A stretch of DNA of 64,000 nucleotides from Methylotetracoccus oryzae (lineage in GTDB: Bacteria > Pseudomonadota > Gammaproteobacteria > Methylococcales > Methylococcaceae), in contig NZ_SRSH01000008.1 in assembly GCF_006175985.1 (NCBI RefSeq), positions 150,893 through 214,892 of the forward strand, read 5' to 3'. The translations under genes were made by a program, and so were the position numbers. Below, one piece after another: positions 1 through 11,673 of the stretch; the first letter of the stretch is position 1, and every line of letters begins with the position of its first letter. Under the pieces are notes generated by a model. The model was not told the origin of the DNA, ran no database searches, and saw only the letters and a program-made list of their open reading frames with translations.

Positions 1-3000
1 TCGTCTTCAACGGGTCCAGCACGCGCAAACCGGTCGGCGTCGCGTCCGTGGAACTGTTGTTCGACAATACCGACGGTCGCGCGACGGCAGAATACGCAGG
101 CTACCAGAAAATCGCAATCAAGCGGCAGGTTGGCCGTGATGGACAATCCACCTATCTGCTCAACGGTTCGCGCTGTCGCCGCAAGGACATCACCGACCTG
201 TTTCTCGGCACCGGTTTGGGCGCACGCAGTTACGCGATCATCGAGCAGGGAACAATCTCCCGCTTGATCGAAGCCAAGCCGGACGAACTCCGCGGGATCG
301 TCGAGGAAGCGGCCGGCATATCCCGCTACAAGGAACGACGCCACGAGACCGAGATCCGGATGCGCCATACCCGGGAGAATCTGGAGCGTGTCGATGATCT
401 GCGCGGGGAACTGACGAAACAGGTCGAGAGCCTGCAGCGGCAGGTCAAGAAGGCGGAGCGCTACCTGGCCTTGCGGGATGAGGAGCGCCGCTCGAGGAGC
501 AACCTGCTGCGACTGCGTTGGCAGGCCTCACGCGCCGCCATGACCCAGTTGCATACCGAGCTGGAGGGGTTGGGCGCTGCTCTGCGGGAGGCCGTGTCGG
601 CGGGCCGGGAAAGCGGCGAGAAGGCGGCCGAGTGGCAGTTGGCGCGGGAGCGTCGGCAGTCCGAGATGCAGGAAGTCCAGGCTAGCTTCTACGAGGTCGG
701 TGCCGATATCGGCCGCCTCGAGGACCTGATTCGCCGGTCAGAGAAGTCGCGGGAGGAAACCGTGAAGGACCTTCAGCGTCTGGAAGCGGAGACGCAGCGG
801 GCCGGCGCGGAACTTCAGCACGACCGGGCGCAGCTCGCCGAGGTTCGGCGGGAGCTTGTCGAACTCGCCGGAATTCTCGATGCGTCGCGGTCGACGGCAC
901 AAGCAGCGACCGCCCGGAAGGAAGCCGCTGGCCAGGGGGTACGCGCGGCCCGGATCCAACTCGAGGCCGTGCAGTCCCGACTGGCCCAGGCAGCGAGCCG
1001 CACCGAGATCATTCGCGCGCGCGATCGCCAACTCGGAGAGCAGCAGCGTCAGACCGACGTTCGCTGGCAGCGGCTGGCCGACGAACGCCGGGACCTGGAG
1101 GCGGGGCTCGGCGGCGATGAACTTGAGTCGCTGCGCCAGACCATCGCCGAAGAAGAGGCGCTGGTCGCGGAGCATGCCGCGCGGGTCGAGGAATTGACGG
1201 GAGCCTTGAAGGAGGGTCGGACGCGGCTGGAAGAGCAGCGGCTCGGTCTGAACTCGGTGCGGGCCGAAATCCATACGGCGCAGGGGCGCCTCAGCTCCCT
1301 GGAGCTCTTGCAGCAGCACGCCATGGGTAAAGACCGTGCGGCCGTCCAGGCTTGGCTGGCACAGCTCTCGCTGGACCAGGCGCCGCGGCTGGCCGAACGC
1401 CTGGATGTCGGTCTCGGCTGGGAGGCCGCGGTGGAGGAAGTGTTGGGGCAGCACCTCGAAGCCCTGTGCATCGACAGCATGCAACCCTTTCTGAATGCGC
1501 TGGTGGCAAGCCCGCCGCAGGAATCTCTGGCTTTTTTCGAGACCTGTGATGTTGTGCCGCGTTCCTCTCCCCAGGACAAGGCGCTGCCGCGGTTGCTGGA
1601 TCAGGTGGCTGCTCCGTGGCGGCTCGAAGCGCTGCTCTCCGGTGTGTTTTGCGCCCCCGATCTGTCCGCGGCTGTGGCGGCCGGCGCCTGGCTCGAGGAC
1701 CACGAGTCGGTCGTCACTCAAAAGGGCGAGCGGCTCGGGCGCGGTTGGGTCAGGTTACAGAAGGCCGAGGATGCGAGAAGCGGCGTCATCCGGCGTGAGC
1801 GGGAGGTGCGTCAGGCCAAGGATGCGCTGCAGCGCTTGCTGGCCGACGAAGGCGATCTCGCCGGCAAGATTGCAACACTGGAGCGTGAGCTGTCGGCGGC
1901 CGAGGAAGAGCGGCTCCGACACGAACAGGAACGACGTCGACTCGAACGTAGCGTGCTCGAACTGCGCAATGCGGAACATCAACTGAACGCACGCCAGCAG
2001 CAGGCGCTCAAGCGTCTCGCCGCGGTCACGCGAGAACTGGAGGAAGCGGAAGCGCTGCGGGTGGATCTGGCGGAGCAGCGGGCCGAAGCGGGCCAGGAGC
2101 TCCGCGAGACCGGGGCCGCCATCGATGCGCAGACGGCGGAGGTCACGGTGTGTCGGGAACTGCTCGCAGATGCCGAAGAGGCGTGGACCGAAGCGGAGCG
2201 GATTTGGCAGTTGGCCCAGGATGAGCTCCGTCGCCTGGAGAGCCGTGACGAATCCCTGCGCTCGAATGAGCGATTGACCGCGAGTCACCTGGAGCGTGCG
2301 GAAGCCCATGCGACCGATGCGGACCTGCGGCTAAAGGATCTGCGCGAACGCTTCGAAGATCAGCCGCTGGTCGAGGCGGAGAAGGAGCGACTCGCTGAGC
2401 TCAGGAGCGAACGGGAGCGGCTCGAAAGCCTGCTGGCCGACCATCGTGGCCGGTTGGGCGATATCGACAAGGCGGCACGCGAGGCAGCGGAAGAGCGTCT
2501 CCGGCATGAGCGGGAGATCGAGCGGATCAAGGAACGCCTCGAACGGACCCGGATCGAGCTCGAGGGACACCAGGTGCGCGAGGACGGCTTGCGAGAGCAA
2601 CTGACGGAATTGGGGCTCACCGTGGAAGTGAGTCCGGATGCGGGGGAGGGTGGGCTTACCGCTGAAGCGGGCACGGAAGCGGAGCTGCAGCAGGCCATCA
2701 GCCGGCTCGCTCAGGATATCGAGAAGCTCGGCCCGGTGAATCTGCTCGCCGTAGAAGAGTTTGCCGACCAGAAGGCGCGCCTCGATCTCTTAGAGCAGCA
2801 GCGTGCCGATCTCAACGAGTCGCTGGAGATCCTGATGCAGGCCATCGAGAAGATCGACCGAGAGTGCCGCGCGCTGTTCAAGGGGACTTTCGAACGGATC
2901 AATTCGGGATTTCAGGTCATGTTTCCGAAGCTGTTCGGCGGTGGCAACGCCTATCTGGAACTCAACGAGCGCGATCTGCTCGAAGCGGGCGTCAGCGTGA

Positions 3001-3341
3001 TCGCGCGTCCGCCCGGCAAGCGCAACAGCTCCATTCACCTGCTGTCCGGGGGCGAGAAGGCGCTGACGGCAGTCGCGTTGGTGTTCGCAATCTTCGAGTT
3101 GAACCCGGCACCGTTTTGTTTGCTGGACGAGGTCGATGCGCCGCTCGACGATGCGAACGTCGGCCGCTTTTCGGCGTTGGTCAAGGAAATGTCGGAGAGG
3201 GTACAATTTTTGTTTATCACGCATAACAAGGTCACTATGGAAATTGCCGACTATCTGGCCGGAATCACGATGCGGGAACCGGGCGTATCGCGCATCGTTG
3301 CCGTGGATATCGAAGCGGCGGTCGAACTGGCGAACGCATGA
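1..3341 (+). CDS. smc: Chromosome partition protein SMC (5' partial)
   Basis: The SMC ATPase organises and segregates the chromosome as a coiled-coil dimer with ScpA and ScpB. The reading frame is already open at base 3 and reads VFNGSSTRKPVG, a typical SMC N-terminal segment, so the start codon and Walker A lie upstream of the window. The visible part contains a first coiled coil rich in E, R, L and Q, a hinge around window residues 420-560, a second coiled coil, and a C-terminal ATPase half with the signature LLSGGEKALTAVALVFAIF and the Walker B stretch FCLLDEVDAPLDDAN. The stop at 3341 is 9 bases before zipA. The smc-zipA-ligA order is standard in gammaproteobacteria. The identity is secure; only the missing N-terminus is unknown. 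Confidence 0.97.
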   Translation, partial: VFNGSSTRKPVGVASVELLFDNTDGRATAEYAGYQKIAIKRQVGRDGQSTYLLNGSRCRRKDITDLFLGTGLGARSYAIIEQGTISRLIEAKPDELRGIVEEAAGISRYKERRHETEIRMRHTRENLERVDDLRGELTKQVESLQRQVKKAERYLALRDEERRSRSNLLRLRWQASRAAMTQLHTELEGLGAALREAVSAGRESGEKAAEWQLARERRQSEMQEVQASFYEVGADIGRLEDLIRRSEKSREETVKDLQRLEAETQRAGAELQHDRAQLAEVRRELVELAGILDASRSTAQAATARKEAAGQGVRAARIQLEAVQSRLAQAASRTEIIRARDRQLGEQQRQTDVRWQRLADERRDLEAGLGGDELESLRQTIAEEEALVAEHAARVEELTGALKEGRTRLEEQRLGLNSVRAEIHTAQGRLSSLELLQQHAMGKDRAAVQAWLAQLSLDQAPRLAERLDVGLGWEAAVEEVLGQHLEALCIDSMQPFLNALVASPPQESLAFFETCDVVPRSSPQDKALPRLLDQVAAPWRLEALLSGVFCAPDLSAAVAAGAWLEDHESVVTQKGERLGRGWVRLQKAEDARSGVIRREREVRQAKDALQRLLADEGDLAGKIATLERELSAAEEERLRHEQERRRLERSVLELRNAEHQLNARQQQALKRLAAVTRELEEAEALRVDLAEQRAEAGQELRETGAAIDAQTAEVTVCRELLADAEEAWTEAERIWQLAQDELRRLESRDESLRSNERLTASHLERAEAHATDADLRLKDLRERFEDQPLVEAEKERLAELRSERERLESLLADHRGRLGDIDKAAREAAEERLRHEREIERIKERLERTRIELEGHQVREDGLREQLTELGLTVEVSPDAGEGGLTAEAGTEAELQQAISRLAQDIEKLGPVNLLAVEEFADQKARLDLLEQQRADLNESLEILMQAIEKIDRECRALFKGTFERINSGFQVMFPKLFGGGNAYLELNERDLLEAGVSVIARPPGKRNSSIHLLSGGEKALTAVALVFAIFELNPAPFCLLDEVDAPLDDANVGRFSALVKEMSERVQFLFITHNKVTMEIADYLAGITMREPGVSRIVAVDIEAAVELANA

Positions 3342-3350
3342 GGCAACAGG

Positions 3351-6102
<2,752 letters not shown>

Positions 6103-6674
6103 GCCCCATGCCTAGTCCGCGCGCTGCGTCGGGCTGCACTCCGTGCTTCACATCCCACTGCGTCTGAGCTCTCGGCGCATTCTCGAGACTCGACCGACCC
6201 AACTCATCGGGAAAAACCCGAAATCCCGTATCCGCACCAGGTTAGTCCCTGATGGCGGCACCGTCCCGACACCATCCAACTATGTGCATCAATCGTAATC
6301 TATACAGTATCTTGTGCTTGACGATATCTACGACCACATTTTATAGTGACGCTTAAAGAAGTCGCCGGTATTCGGAGGACCTCCTGGAAAGCAACCAGTT
6401 GTGGGCTATGTCCGACGCGGCCGAAACGAACTTTTCCATTGGGGTATCTGGGCAGGCACCACCCGCGCCCGGCGAATCGCCCGCGATTAACCCACTCGAG
6501 ACCTCGGATGAATCAGCCGCATTGCGCTGCGGCCAGGAGGGTGGCGTTCGATCGCCTGCTTAAAGATTTGAAATAAAAGATGTTATTTTTGCGTCGCCTA
6601 CTTCGGTCGCCGGATGGAATCCGCCTGCGTGTCTGATCACAGTCCCCATCATAGAACCTTGTCGAAACTTCTCC
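6103..6674. other. Non-coding region between ligA and the mraZ promoter
   Basis: About 570 bases hold no convincing gene. A 76-codon frame at 6346-6576 starts inside a -10 box and has no recognisable product. The region contains a sigma-70-like promoter (6318-6347), a palindrome GGAGG-A-CCTCC at 6374-6384, a 9-base direct repeat GCTTAAAGA at 6351-6359 and 6558-6566, a small hairpin GGCG/CGCC near 6543-6555, and an A/T-rich inverted repeat AAATAA/TTATTT at 6571-6588. I looked for RNase P RNA, which sits next to mraZ in some gammaproteobacteria, and did not see its conserved segments. Confidence 0.6.
6318..6347 (+). promoter_or_regulatory. Sigma-70-type promoter in the mraZ upstream region
   Basis: The hexamers are TTGACG at 6318-6323 and TATAGT at 6342-6347 with an 18-base spacer. 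It lies about 410 bases upstream of mraZ and has no obvious gene directly behind it. It could give a long leader for mraZ or a small RNA ending near the A/T-rich repeat at 6571-6588. This is pattern matching only. Confidence 0.45.
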
Positions 6675-6703
6675 TTGACTTGCATCAGGCAGGTTTCTAT
6701 AGT
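6675..6703 (+). promoter_or_regulatory. Main promoter of the dcw cluster (Pmra)
   Basis: TTGACT at 6675-6680 and TATAGT at 6698-6703 are separated by exactly 17 bases, close to the sigma-70 consensus. The predicted transcription start is near 6710, immediately before the MraZ-box array and about 50 bases upstream of mraZ. This is the expected position of the mra promoter that drives the division and cell-wall cluster. Confidence 0.8.
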
Positions 6704-6710
6704 CGTGCGC

Positions 6711-6746
6711 GTGGGGAAAAGTGGGGAGAAATGGGGAACAGTGGTG
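6711..6746 (+). promoter_or_regulatory. MraZ-binding repeat array (four boxes)
   Basis: Four TGGGG-type boxes lie in strict 10-base steps: TGGGG at 6712-6716, 6722-6726 and 6732-6736, and the variant TGGTG at 6742-6746. E. coli MraZ is known to bind TGGGN direct repeats separated by 5 nucleotides upstream of its own gene. The array starts right after the -10 box, so bound MraZ would cover the transcription start and block the promoter. The match in motif and spacing is seen directly; binding is inferred. Confidence 0.8.
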
Positions 6747-6758
6747 TAGGGGGGGGAT

Positions 6759-7217
6759 TTGTTTCGGGGCATCAACGCCATCAATTTGGACGAGAAGGGT
6801 CGGATGGCGATTCCGACCCGCTACCGTGCCGAATTGGCGGAGTCGTGTGACGGACAGATGATCCTGACGATTGGCTTCGATCGATGCCTGCTGTTGCTGC
6901 CTTTGCCGACCTTTGAGGACGTCGAGCGCAAGCTGATGAAGCTGCCGATGATGGATCCCCGCGTACAGCGCGTGAAACGGCTGCTGATCGGGCATGCGGC
7001 CGAATGCGAACTCGATGGGCAAGGTCGGTTTCTGGTGCCTGAACTGCTCCGAAGTTTTGCCGGTATATCGAAGCGGGTTGCGCTGGTTGGACAGGGCAAC
7101 GTGTTCGAGATCTGGGACGAAGAGTCTTGGCATCAGAACCGCGAACAATGGCATGGGGTGGTCGGTCTCGATGACTTGCGGGAGCTGTCTCCCGAGCTTG
7201 GATCCCTCACCTTTTGA
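6759..7217 (+). CDS. mraZ: Transcriptional regulator MraZ
   Basis: MraZ is an AbrB-fold DNA-binding protein that represses its own dcw operon. The 152-residue product reads LFRGINAINLDEKGRMAIP at the N-terminus and has the second repeat with DGQGRFLVPELLR, the two swapped-hairpin halves of the family. The start is a TTG at 6759: an in-frame TAG at 6747 rules out anything further upstream, and the G-rich run at 6749-6756 serves as a ribosome site. The stop TGA shares its last base with the rsmH ATG, so the two are probably translationally coupled. Confidence 0.94.
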   Translation: MFRGINAINLDEKGRMAIPTRYRAELAESCDGQMILTIGFDRCLLLLPLPTFEDVERKLMKLPMMDPRVQRVKRLLIGHAAECELDGQGRFLVPELLRSFAGISKRVALVGQGNVFEIWDEESWHQNREQWHGVVGLDDLRELSPELGSLTF

Positions 7218-8173
7218 TGGCAGCCGGACAGGAGTTCCGCCACGCCCCGGTCTTGCTGGAAGAGTGCATTGAAGGTCTGGCGATCCAGTCCGACGGCCTG
7301 TACATCGACGGCACCTTCGGGCGCGGCGGGCACAGCGCGGCCGTTCTTGAGCGCCTCGGTGAATCCGGCCGGCTACTGGCGCTGGACCGCGATGCCGAAG
7401 CTGTGGGTTCGGCCAGCGCCTTGGTCTTGGCTCAAGATCGCCGGTTCCGTATCGCGCATGCGCGGTTCGGCGAACTCCGCGAGCTTGCCTCTGAGGCCGG
7501 TTGGGCGGGGCGGGTATCGGGCATCTTATTGGATTTGGGCGTCTCGTCGCCCCAACTGGACGACGGCGGCCGGGGCTTCAGCTTTATGCGGGACGGGCCC
7601 CTCGACATGCGTATGGACCAGAGCCAGGGGATGACGGCTGCAGAGTGGTTGGCCGTGGTCAGTGAAGCGGAACTTTGCCGGGTGATAAAGGAATATGGAG
7701 AGGAACGCTATGCTCGCCGGATTGCGCGCGCCATTGTGGAACGCCGTGCGCGAGGTGCTCTGGTGAGCACGGCGCAGCTTGCCTCCCTGGTCGCGGCCGC
7801 GATGCCGCGACGGGAGAAAGGTCAACATCCCGCAACGCGTACTTTCCAGGCGATTCGTATCCATACCAACCAGGAACTGAACGACATTCAGGCGGTACTC
7901 GAACAGGCGGTGGACGTGCTCGCGACCGGCGGGCGTTTGGTCGTCATCGCGTTCCACTCATTGGAGGACCGTATCGTCAAACGTTTTCTGCGTGACGAGA
8001 GCCGAGGCGGGCACGCCGATGACGCCGCGTTGGGTTGGCCCGCAATGACGGGTTGGCAGGCGCCGCGGCTGCGGCGCGTGGGGCGCGCGATTCGGGCCGG
8101 GACCGGCGAAATCGCCGCCAACCCGCGCGCGCGCAGCGCGGTATTGCGCATTGCCGAGAGACTGCCGTCGTGA
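7217..8173 (+). CDS. rsmH: 16S rRNA (cytosine-1402-N4)-methyltransferase RsmH
   Basis: RsmH (formerly MraW) methylates C1402 in the decoding centre of 16S rRNA using SAM. The 318-residue product opens with HAPVLLEECIEGL, has the glycine-rich SAM loop DGTFGRGGHSAAVLE, the DRD acidic turn, the LLDLGVSSPQLDD motif and the C-terminal FHSLEDRIVKRFLR. The ATG at 7217 overlaps the mraZ stop by one base; a TTG three bases earlier is less likely. The product is full length for the family. Confidence 0.96.
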   Translation: MAAGQEFRHAPVLLEECIEGLAIQSDGLYIDGTFGRGGHSAAVLERLGESGRLLALDRDAEAVGSASALVLAQDRRFRIAHARFGELRELASEAGWAGRVSGILLDLGVSSPQLDDGGRGFSFMRDGPLDMRMDQSQGMTAAEWLAVVSEAELCRVIKEYGEERYARRIARAIVERRARGALVSTAQLASLVAAAMPRREKGQHPATRTFQAIRIHTNQELNDIQAVLEQAVDVLATGGRLVVIAFHSLEDRIVKRFLRDESRGGHADDAALGWPAMTGWQAPRLRRVGRAIRAGTGEIAANPRARSAVLRIAERLPS

Positions 8174-8433
8174 AAGTGGTCGCCATATTGATTGCCGTGC
8201 TGGTGGCCTCAGCGTTGGGGGTCATCTATGCGAAGTACCGATCGCGGATGTTGTTTACCGAGGTTCAGCGGCTGGAACAGTCGCTCGAGGCCTACGATGT
8301 CGAATTGGGTCAGTTGCAGCTTGAACAGAATACTTGGGCCGAGCACAGCCGTATCGAGAAGCTGGCCCATACACGGCTCGGCATGATACTGCCGTCCCGG
8401 GAATCGATCATTTACCTTCACGTCGGACAATAG
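8170..8433 (+). CDS. ftsL: Cell division protein FtsL
   Basis: FtsL is a small bitopic membrane protein that forms a complex with FtsQ and FtsB and activates FtsW-FtsI. The 87-residue product has one N-terminal helix (about residues 3-19, VVAILIAVLVASALGVI) followed by a periplasmic coiled-coil-like stretch with regular leucines (EVQRLEQSLEAYDVELGQLQ). The GTG start at 8170 overlaps the rsmH stop (GTGA). Size, topology and position between rsmH and ftsI identify it, since FtsL sequence itself is poorly conserved. Confidence 0.9.
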   Translation: MKVVAILIAVLVASALGVIYAKYRSRMLFTEVQRLEQSLEAYDVELGQLQLEQNTWAEHSRIEKLAHTRLGMILPSRESIIYLHVGQ

Positions 8434-8447
8434 CGCGGGTTACGATC

Positions 8448-10172
8448 ATGATGATTTACCCTACTTCCTCGAAGCGCCTCGACGATGATGAATACGCGGT
8501 GCGGTGGCAGGTTCTGCTGTTCCTGATACTGGCAGGTTTGCTCGTGCTCATGGTGCGTGCTTCTTACCTCCAGGTGCTGAACCGTCAATTTCTGCAGAAC
8601 GAGGGTGATCGACGCCATGTGGGCGTCATGCCGATTCCCGCGCATCGCGGGCGCATTCTGGACCGCAATGGCGAATTGCTGGCTATCAGTTCGCCCGTCA
8701 AATCGGTATGGGTCAATCCTCGGGAATTCAATCCGACCGAAGAGCAGTTGCGGCTGATTGCCGGCATTCTGCGCCTGCCTGTGACGGGAGTGCGGGCGCA
8801 TGTCACGGGGCAGGACGAGGGTACTTTTGCCTTTCTGCGGCGGCGCACGAGCCCGGAGCTGGCGGATCGCGTTCTGGCTCTCGGGGTTCCTGGCGTATAT
8901 GCCGACCGGGAGTATCAACGCTATTATCCGAGCGGAGAAGTAGCCGCTCATGTCGTCGGTTTCAACGACATCGATGACCGCGGCCAGGAGGGAATTGAGC
9001 TGGCTTATGACCGCTCGCTGAGAGGTGTTGAAGGCGGTCGGAAAATCATTCGCGACGGCCGTCGACGTATTATCGAGGACCTCGACGAGGTCACTGAACC
9101 GGTAGCAGGCAAGGATGTCCGGCTGACGATCGATCAGCGGCTCCAGTACCTTGCTTACCGGGAGCTCAAGGCGGCCGTGCAAAAGAATCGCGCGAAGTCG
9201 GGGAGCCTGGTGCTGCTGGACGCGCGCAATGGCGACATTCTCGCGATGGTCAATCAGCCCTCTTTCAATCCCAACAGCCGGCAGGGTTTGAAAGGCAATC
9301 TGTTCCGTAATCGTGCGATAACGGATCTGTTCGAGCCCGGCTCCACCATGAAGCCATTCGCCGTCGCTTGTGGTCTCGAGCTGGGTCTGTTTAGGCCCGA
9401 GTCGGTGATCAACACCAATCCGGGCTCCCTGCGGGTCGGCACCAATGTTGTCAAGGATATGCACAACTATGGTGTCATGAACGTGACCCGCATCCTGCAA
9501 AAGTCCAGCAATGTTGGCGTGAGTCGCATCGCACTCGCGATTCCTTCCGCGAAGTTTTACGCCTTCTACAATAATCTCGGTTTCGGCCAGCCCCTTCACA
9601 CGGGGTTCCCAGGCGAGGCGCAGGGCCGGTTGCCACATCACCGGGGCTGGAACCATTTCGAACAGGCCACGCTGTCCTTCGGCTACGGGCTTTCCACCTC
9701 GGTGCTCCACTTGGGGCGTGCATATCTCGCATTCGCCAACGAGGGGCGCGTTCCCTCGGTGAACCTCGTCGCTCAGCGCGAGGCCTCAAAAACCTATCAG
9801 GTGATGTCGGCCAAGACGGCGGCATCGGTTCGCACCATGCTGGAGCAGGTCGTCACACGGGAGGGTACCGCGCTTCGCGCCGCCGTTCCTGGATTCCGCG
9901 TCGCAGGCAAGACCGGCACGGTCAAGAAGGCAATGGGACGACGCGGGTATGCGTCGGCTGCGCATTCTGCGGTTTTTGCCGGGCTGGCACCGGCCAGTGA
10001 CCCCCGCCTGGTCATGGTGGTCATGATCGACGAGCCCTCGGCCGGTGAGTATTACGGCGGCACCGTGGCGGCACCGGTCTTTTCGAGCGTCATGGAAGGA
10101 GCCTTGCGGCTGTTGAACGTCGTTCCGGATGAGCCTACCAGCTTTCCGTTGCTGACGGCGCAGGGAGACTGA
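8448..10172 (+). CDS. ftsI: Peptidoglycan D,D-transpeptidase FtsI (PBP3)
   Basis: FtsI cross-links septal peptidoglycan in the periplasm with FtsW. The 574-residue product has a short cytoplasmic tail, one membrane helix (about residues 22-42), a PBP dimerisation domain with HRGRILDRNGELLA, and a transpeptidase domain with all three active-site motifs: STMK (Ser299), SSN (353-355) and KTGT (Lys488). The start is ATG 8448 or the adjacent ATG 8451; neither has a strong ribosome site. The length fits the 588-residue E. coli protein. Confidence 0.96.
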   Translation: MMIYPTSSKRLDDDEYAVRWQVLLFLILAGLLVLMVRASYLQVLNRQFLQNEGDRRHVGVMPIPAHRGRILDRNGELLAISSPVKSVWVNPREFNPTEEQLRLIAGILRLPVTGVRAHVTGQDEGTFAFLRRRTSPELADRVLALGVPGVYADREYQRYYPSGEVAAHVVGFNDIDDRGQEGIELAYDRSLRGVEGGRKIIRDGRRRIIEDLDEVTEPVAGKDVRLTIDQRLQYLAYRELKAAVQKNRAKSGSLVLLDARNGDILAMVNQPSFNPNSRQGLKGNLFRNRAITDLFEPGSTMKPFAVACGLELGLFRPESVINTNPGSLRVGTNVVKDMHNYGVMNVTRILQKSSNVGVSRIALAIPSAKFYAFYNNLGFGQPLHTGFPGEAQGRLPHHRGWNHFEQATLSFGYGLSTSVLHLGRAYLAFANEGRVPSVNLVAQREASKTYQVMSAKTAASVRTMLEQVVTREGTALRAAVPGFRVAGKTGTVKKAMGRRGYASAAHSAVFAGLAPASDPRLVMVVMIDEPSAGEYYGGTVAAPVFSSVMEGALRLLNVVPDEPTSFPLLTAQGD

Positions 10173-10176
10173 TTCC

Positions 10177-11673
10177 ATGGCTCTCGGAACGGGCGAGCGG
10201 TCGATCCCGTTGAGTGAATTGCTCGGCGGTCTCGTTCCGGTGAGCGTAGGCGGTGCGGTGGAAGTGAGTGGGCTGTGTCTTGATAGCCGCGCCGTTCGTC
10301 CGGGGGACCTTTTCGTCGCCGTGGCGGGCCATCAGCAACATGGGATGCAGTTCAGCGCGGAAGCGGTTCGGCGAGGCGCTCGCGCCATCCTGTATGATCC
10401 GGCGGGCGGCGGTGAGGCTTACGCCGGGGCGCTGCGAGATCTGCACTGCGTTCCCGCCGAAGGACTCCTCCAAAAGGTCGGCTTCATAGCCGACCGTTTT
10501 TTTGGACAGCCCTCATCGCACCTGGACGTTATTGCCGTGACAGGGACGAATGGAAAGACCTCATGCACCCATTTTTTGGCCAACGCGCTGACCAACGGTG
10601 ATCGAGCCGCCGTGATCGGTACGCTGGGTTGGGGGGTACCCGGTCATCTGCTGCCCACCGACCAGACAACCCCGGACGCTATCGGCATCCACTCGATTCT
10701 TGCGGAGATCAGGGCACGGGGTGTGCGGTGCGTGGCGCTCGAGGCCTCGTCGCACGGGTTGGTGCAGGGTCGGCTCAACGGGGTCTTGGCGAAGGCGGCT
10801 CTGTTTACCAACATCACGCGGGATCATCTCGATTACCACGGCACGCATGAGGCCTATGTGGCCGCAAAAATGCGATTGCTGGATTTTGCCGGTCTGGAGA
10901 CCATCGCCTTCAACGCGGATGACCCCGTAACCCGCCAGGTTGGCGAGCGCCTGCCCTCGGGGGTGGTCGGAATCCCCTTCAGTGTGGCGGGGAGCAAGAT
11001 GGCTGAGGCCGCCGGCGTGGTGGCGCGGCGAATCGAACAGCACGACGAGGGCCTGCGCCTGTCCGTCGAATATGCCGGTTGCGATGCCGATTTCGTCGTG
11101 CCTCTGTTCGGACACTATAACGCCGAGAACATTCTTGGTGTGCTTGCGGTAATGCTCGGCTTGGGCTTCGGGCTTGCCGACTCCGTGGAGCGTATCGGGA
11201 ACGTTCGACCGGTTCCCGGTCGCATGGAGCATTTTCGCAGCGCCGCCGGTGCCAACATCGTGGTCGACTACGCCCACACGCCCGATGCGCTCGAACGCGT
11301 TCTACTGAGCCTCCGTCGCGGCTGCGCCCGCGATCTCTGGGTCGTCTTCGGGTGCGGTGGTGAACGCGATCGGGGAAAGCGACCGTTAATGGGGCGTATC
11401 GCCGGAGAACTCGCAGACCATGTCGTGATCACCGACGATAATCCTCGCCGCGAGGACGGTGACGCGATTGTCGCCGACATCCTGGCAGGGTGCGCCGGAA
11501 GCGACGTCCGGGTTCAGCGTGACCGGCGCCAGGCCATGCAGATTGCAATAGCGGCGGCCGCCGCAGGCGACGTGGTTTTGATCGCCGGAAAAGGCCATGA
11601 GGTCGTGCAGGACGTCAATGGCACGAAAACACCATTCGATGACCGCGTGGTGGCGCGCGAGTTAATGCAGTGA
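10177..11673 (+). CDS. murE: UDP-MurNAc-tripeptide synthetase MurE
   Basis: MurE adds the third amino acid of the stem peptide in the cytoplasm, using ATP. The 498-residue product has the N-terminal domain with CLDSRAVRPGDLFVA, the ATP loop VTGTNGKTS near residues 120-128, ITRDHLDYHG, and DNPRRED near 421-427. The DNPR motif is the known mark of enzymes that use meso-diaminopimelate. An AGGGAG site precedes the ATG, four bases after ftsI. murF would normally follow directly but does not. Confidence 0.96.
   Translation: MALGTGERSIPLSELLGGLVPVSVGGAVEVSGLCLDSRAVRPGDLFVAVAGHQQHGMQFSAEAVRRGARAILYDPAGGGEAYAGALRDLHCVPAEGLLQKVGFIADRFFGQPSSHLDVIAVTGTNGKTSCTHFLANALTNGDRAAVIGTLGWGVPGHLLPTDQTTPDAIGIHSILAEIRARGVRCVALEASSHGLVQGRLNGVLAKAALFTNITRDHLDYHGTHEAYVAAKMRLLDFAGLETIAFNADDPVTRQVGERLPSGVVGIPFSVAGSKMAEAAGVVARRIEQHDEGLRLSVEYAGCDADFVVPLFGHYNAENILGVLAVMLGLGFGLADSVERIGNVRPVPGRMEHFRSAAGANIVVDYAHTPDALERVLLSLRRGCARDLWVVFGCGGERDRGKRPLMGRIAGELADHVVITDDNPRREDGDAIVADILAGCAGSDVRVQRDRRQAMQIAIAAAAAGDVVLIAGKGHEVVQDVNGTKTPFDDRVVARELMQ

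Noticed and set aside
738..1721. Long minus-strand open frame opposite smc
   Set aside because: It lies wholly inside smc, has no recognisable motif and a composition typical of antisense frames in GC-rich coding DNA.
6346..6576. Small plus-strand open frame before mraZ
   Set aside because: Its GTG overlaps a predicted -10 box, it lacks a ribosome site, and its P/R-rich product matches nothing I know.
6103..6674. RNase P RNA gene next to mraZ
   Set aside because: Some relatives have rnpB here, but the conserved GAGGAAAGTCCGGGC-type segments and the ACAGAA-type ends are not present.
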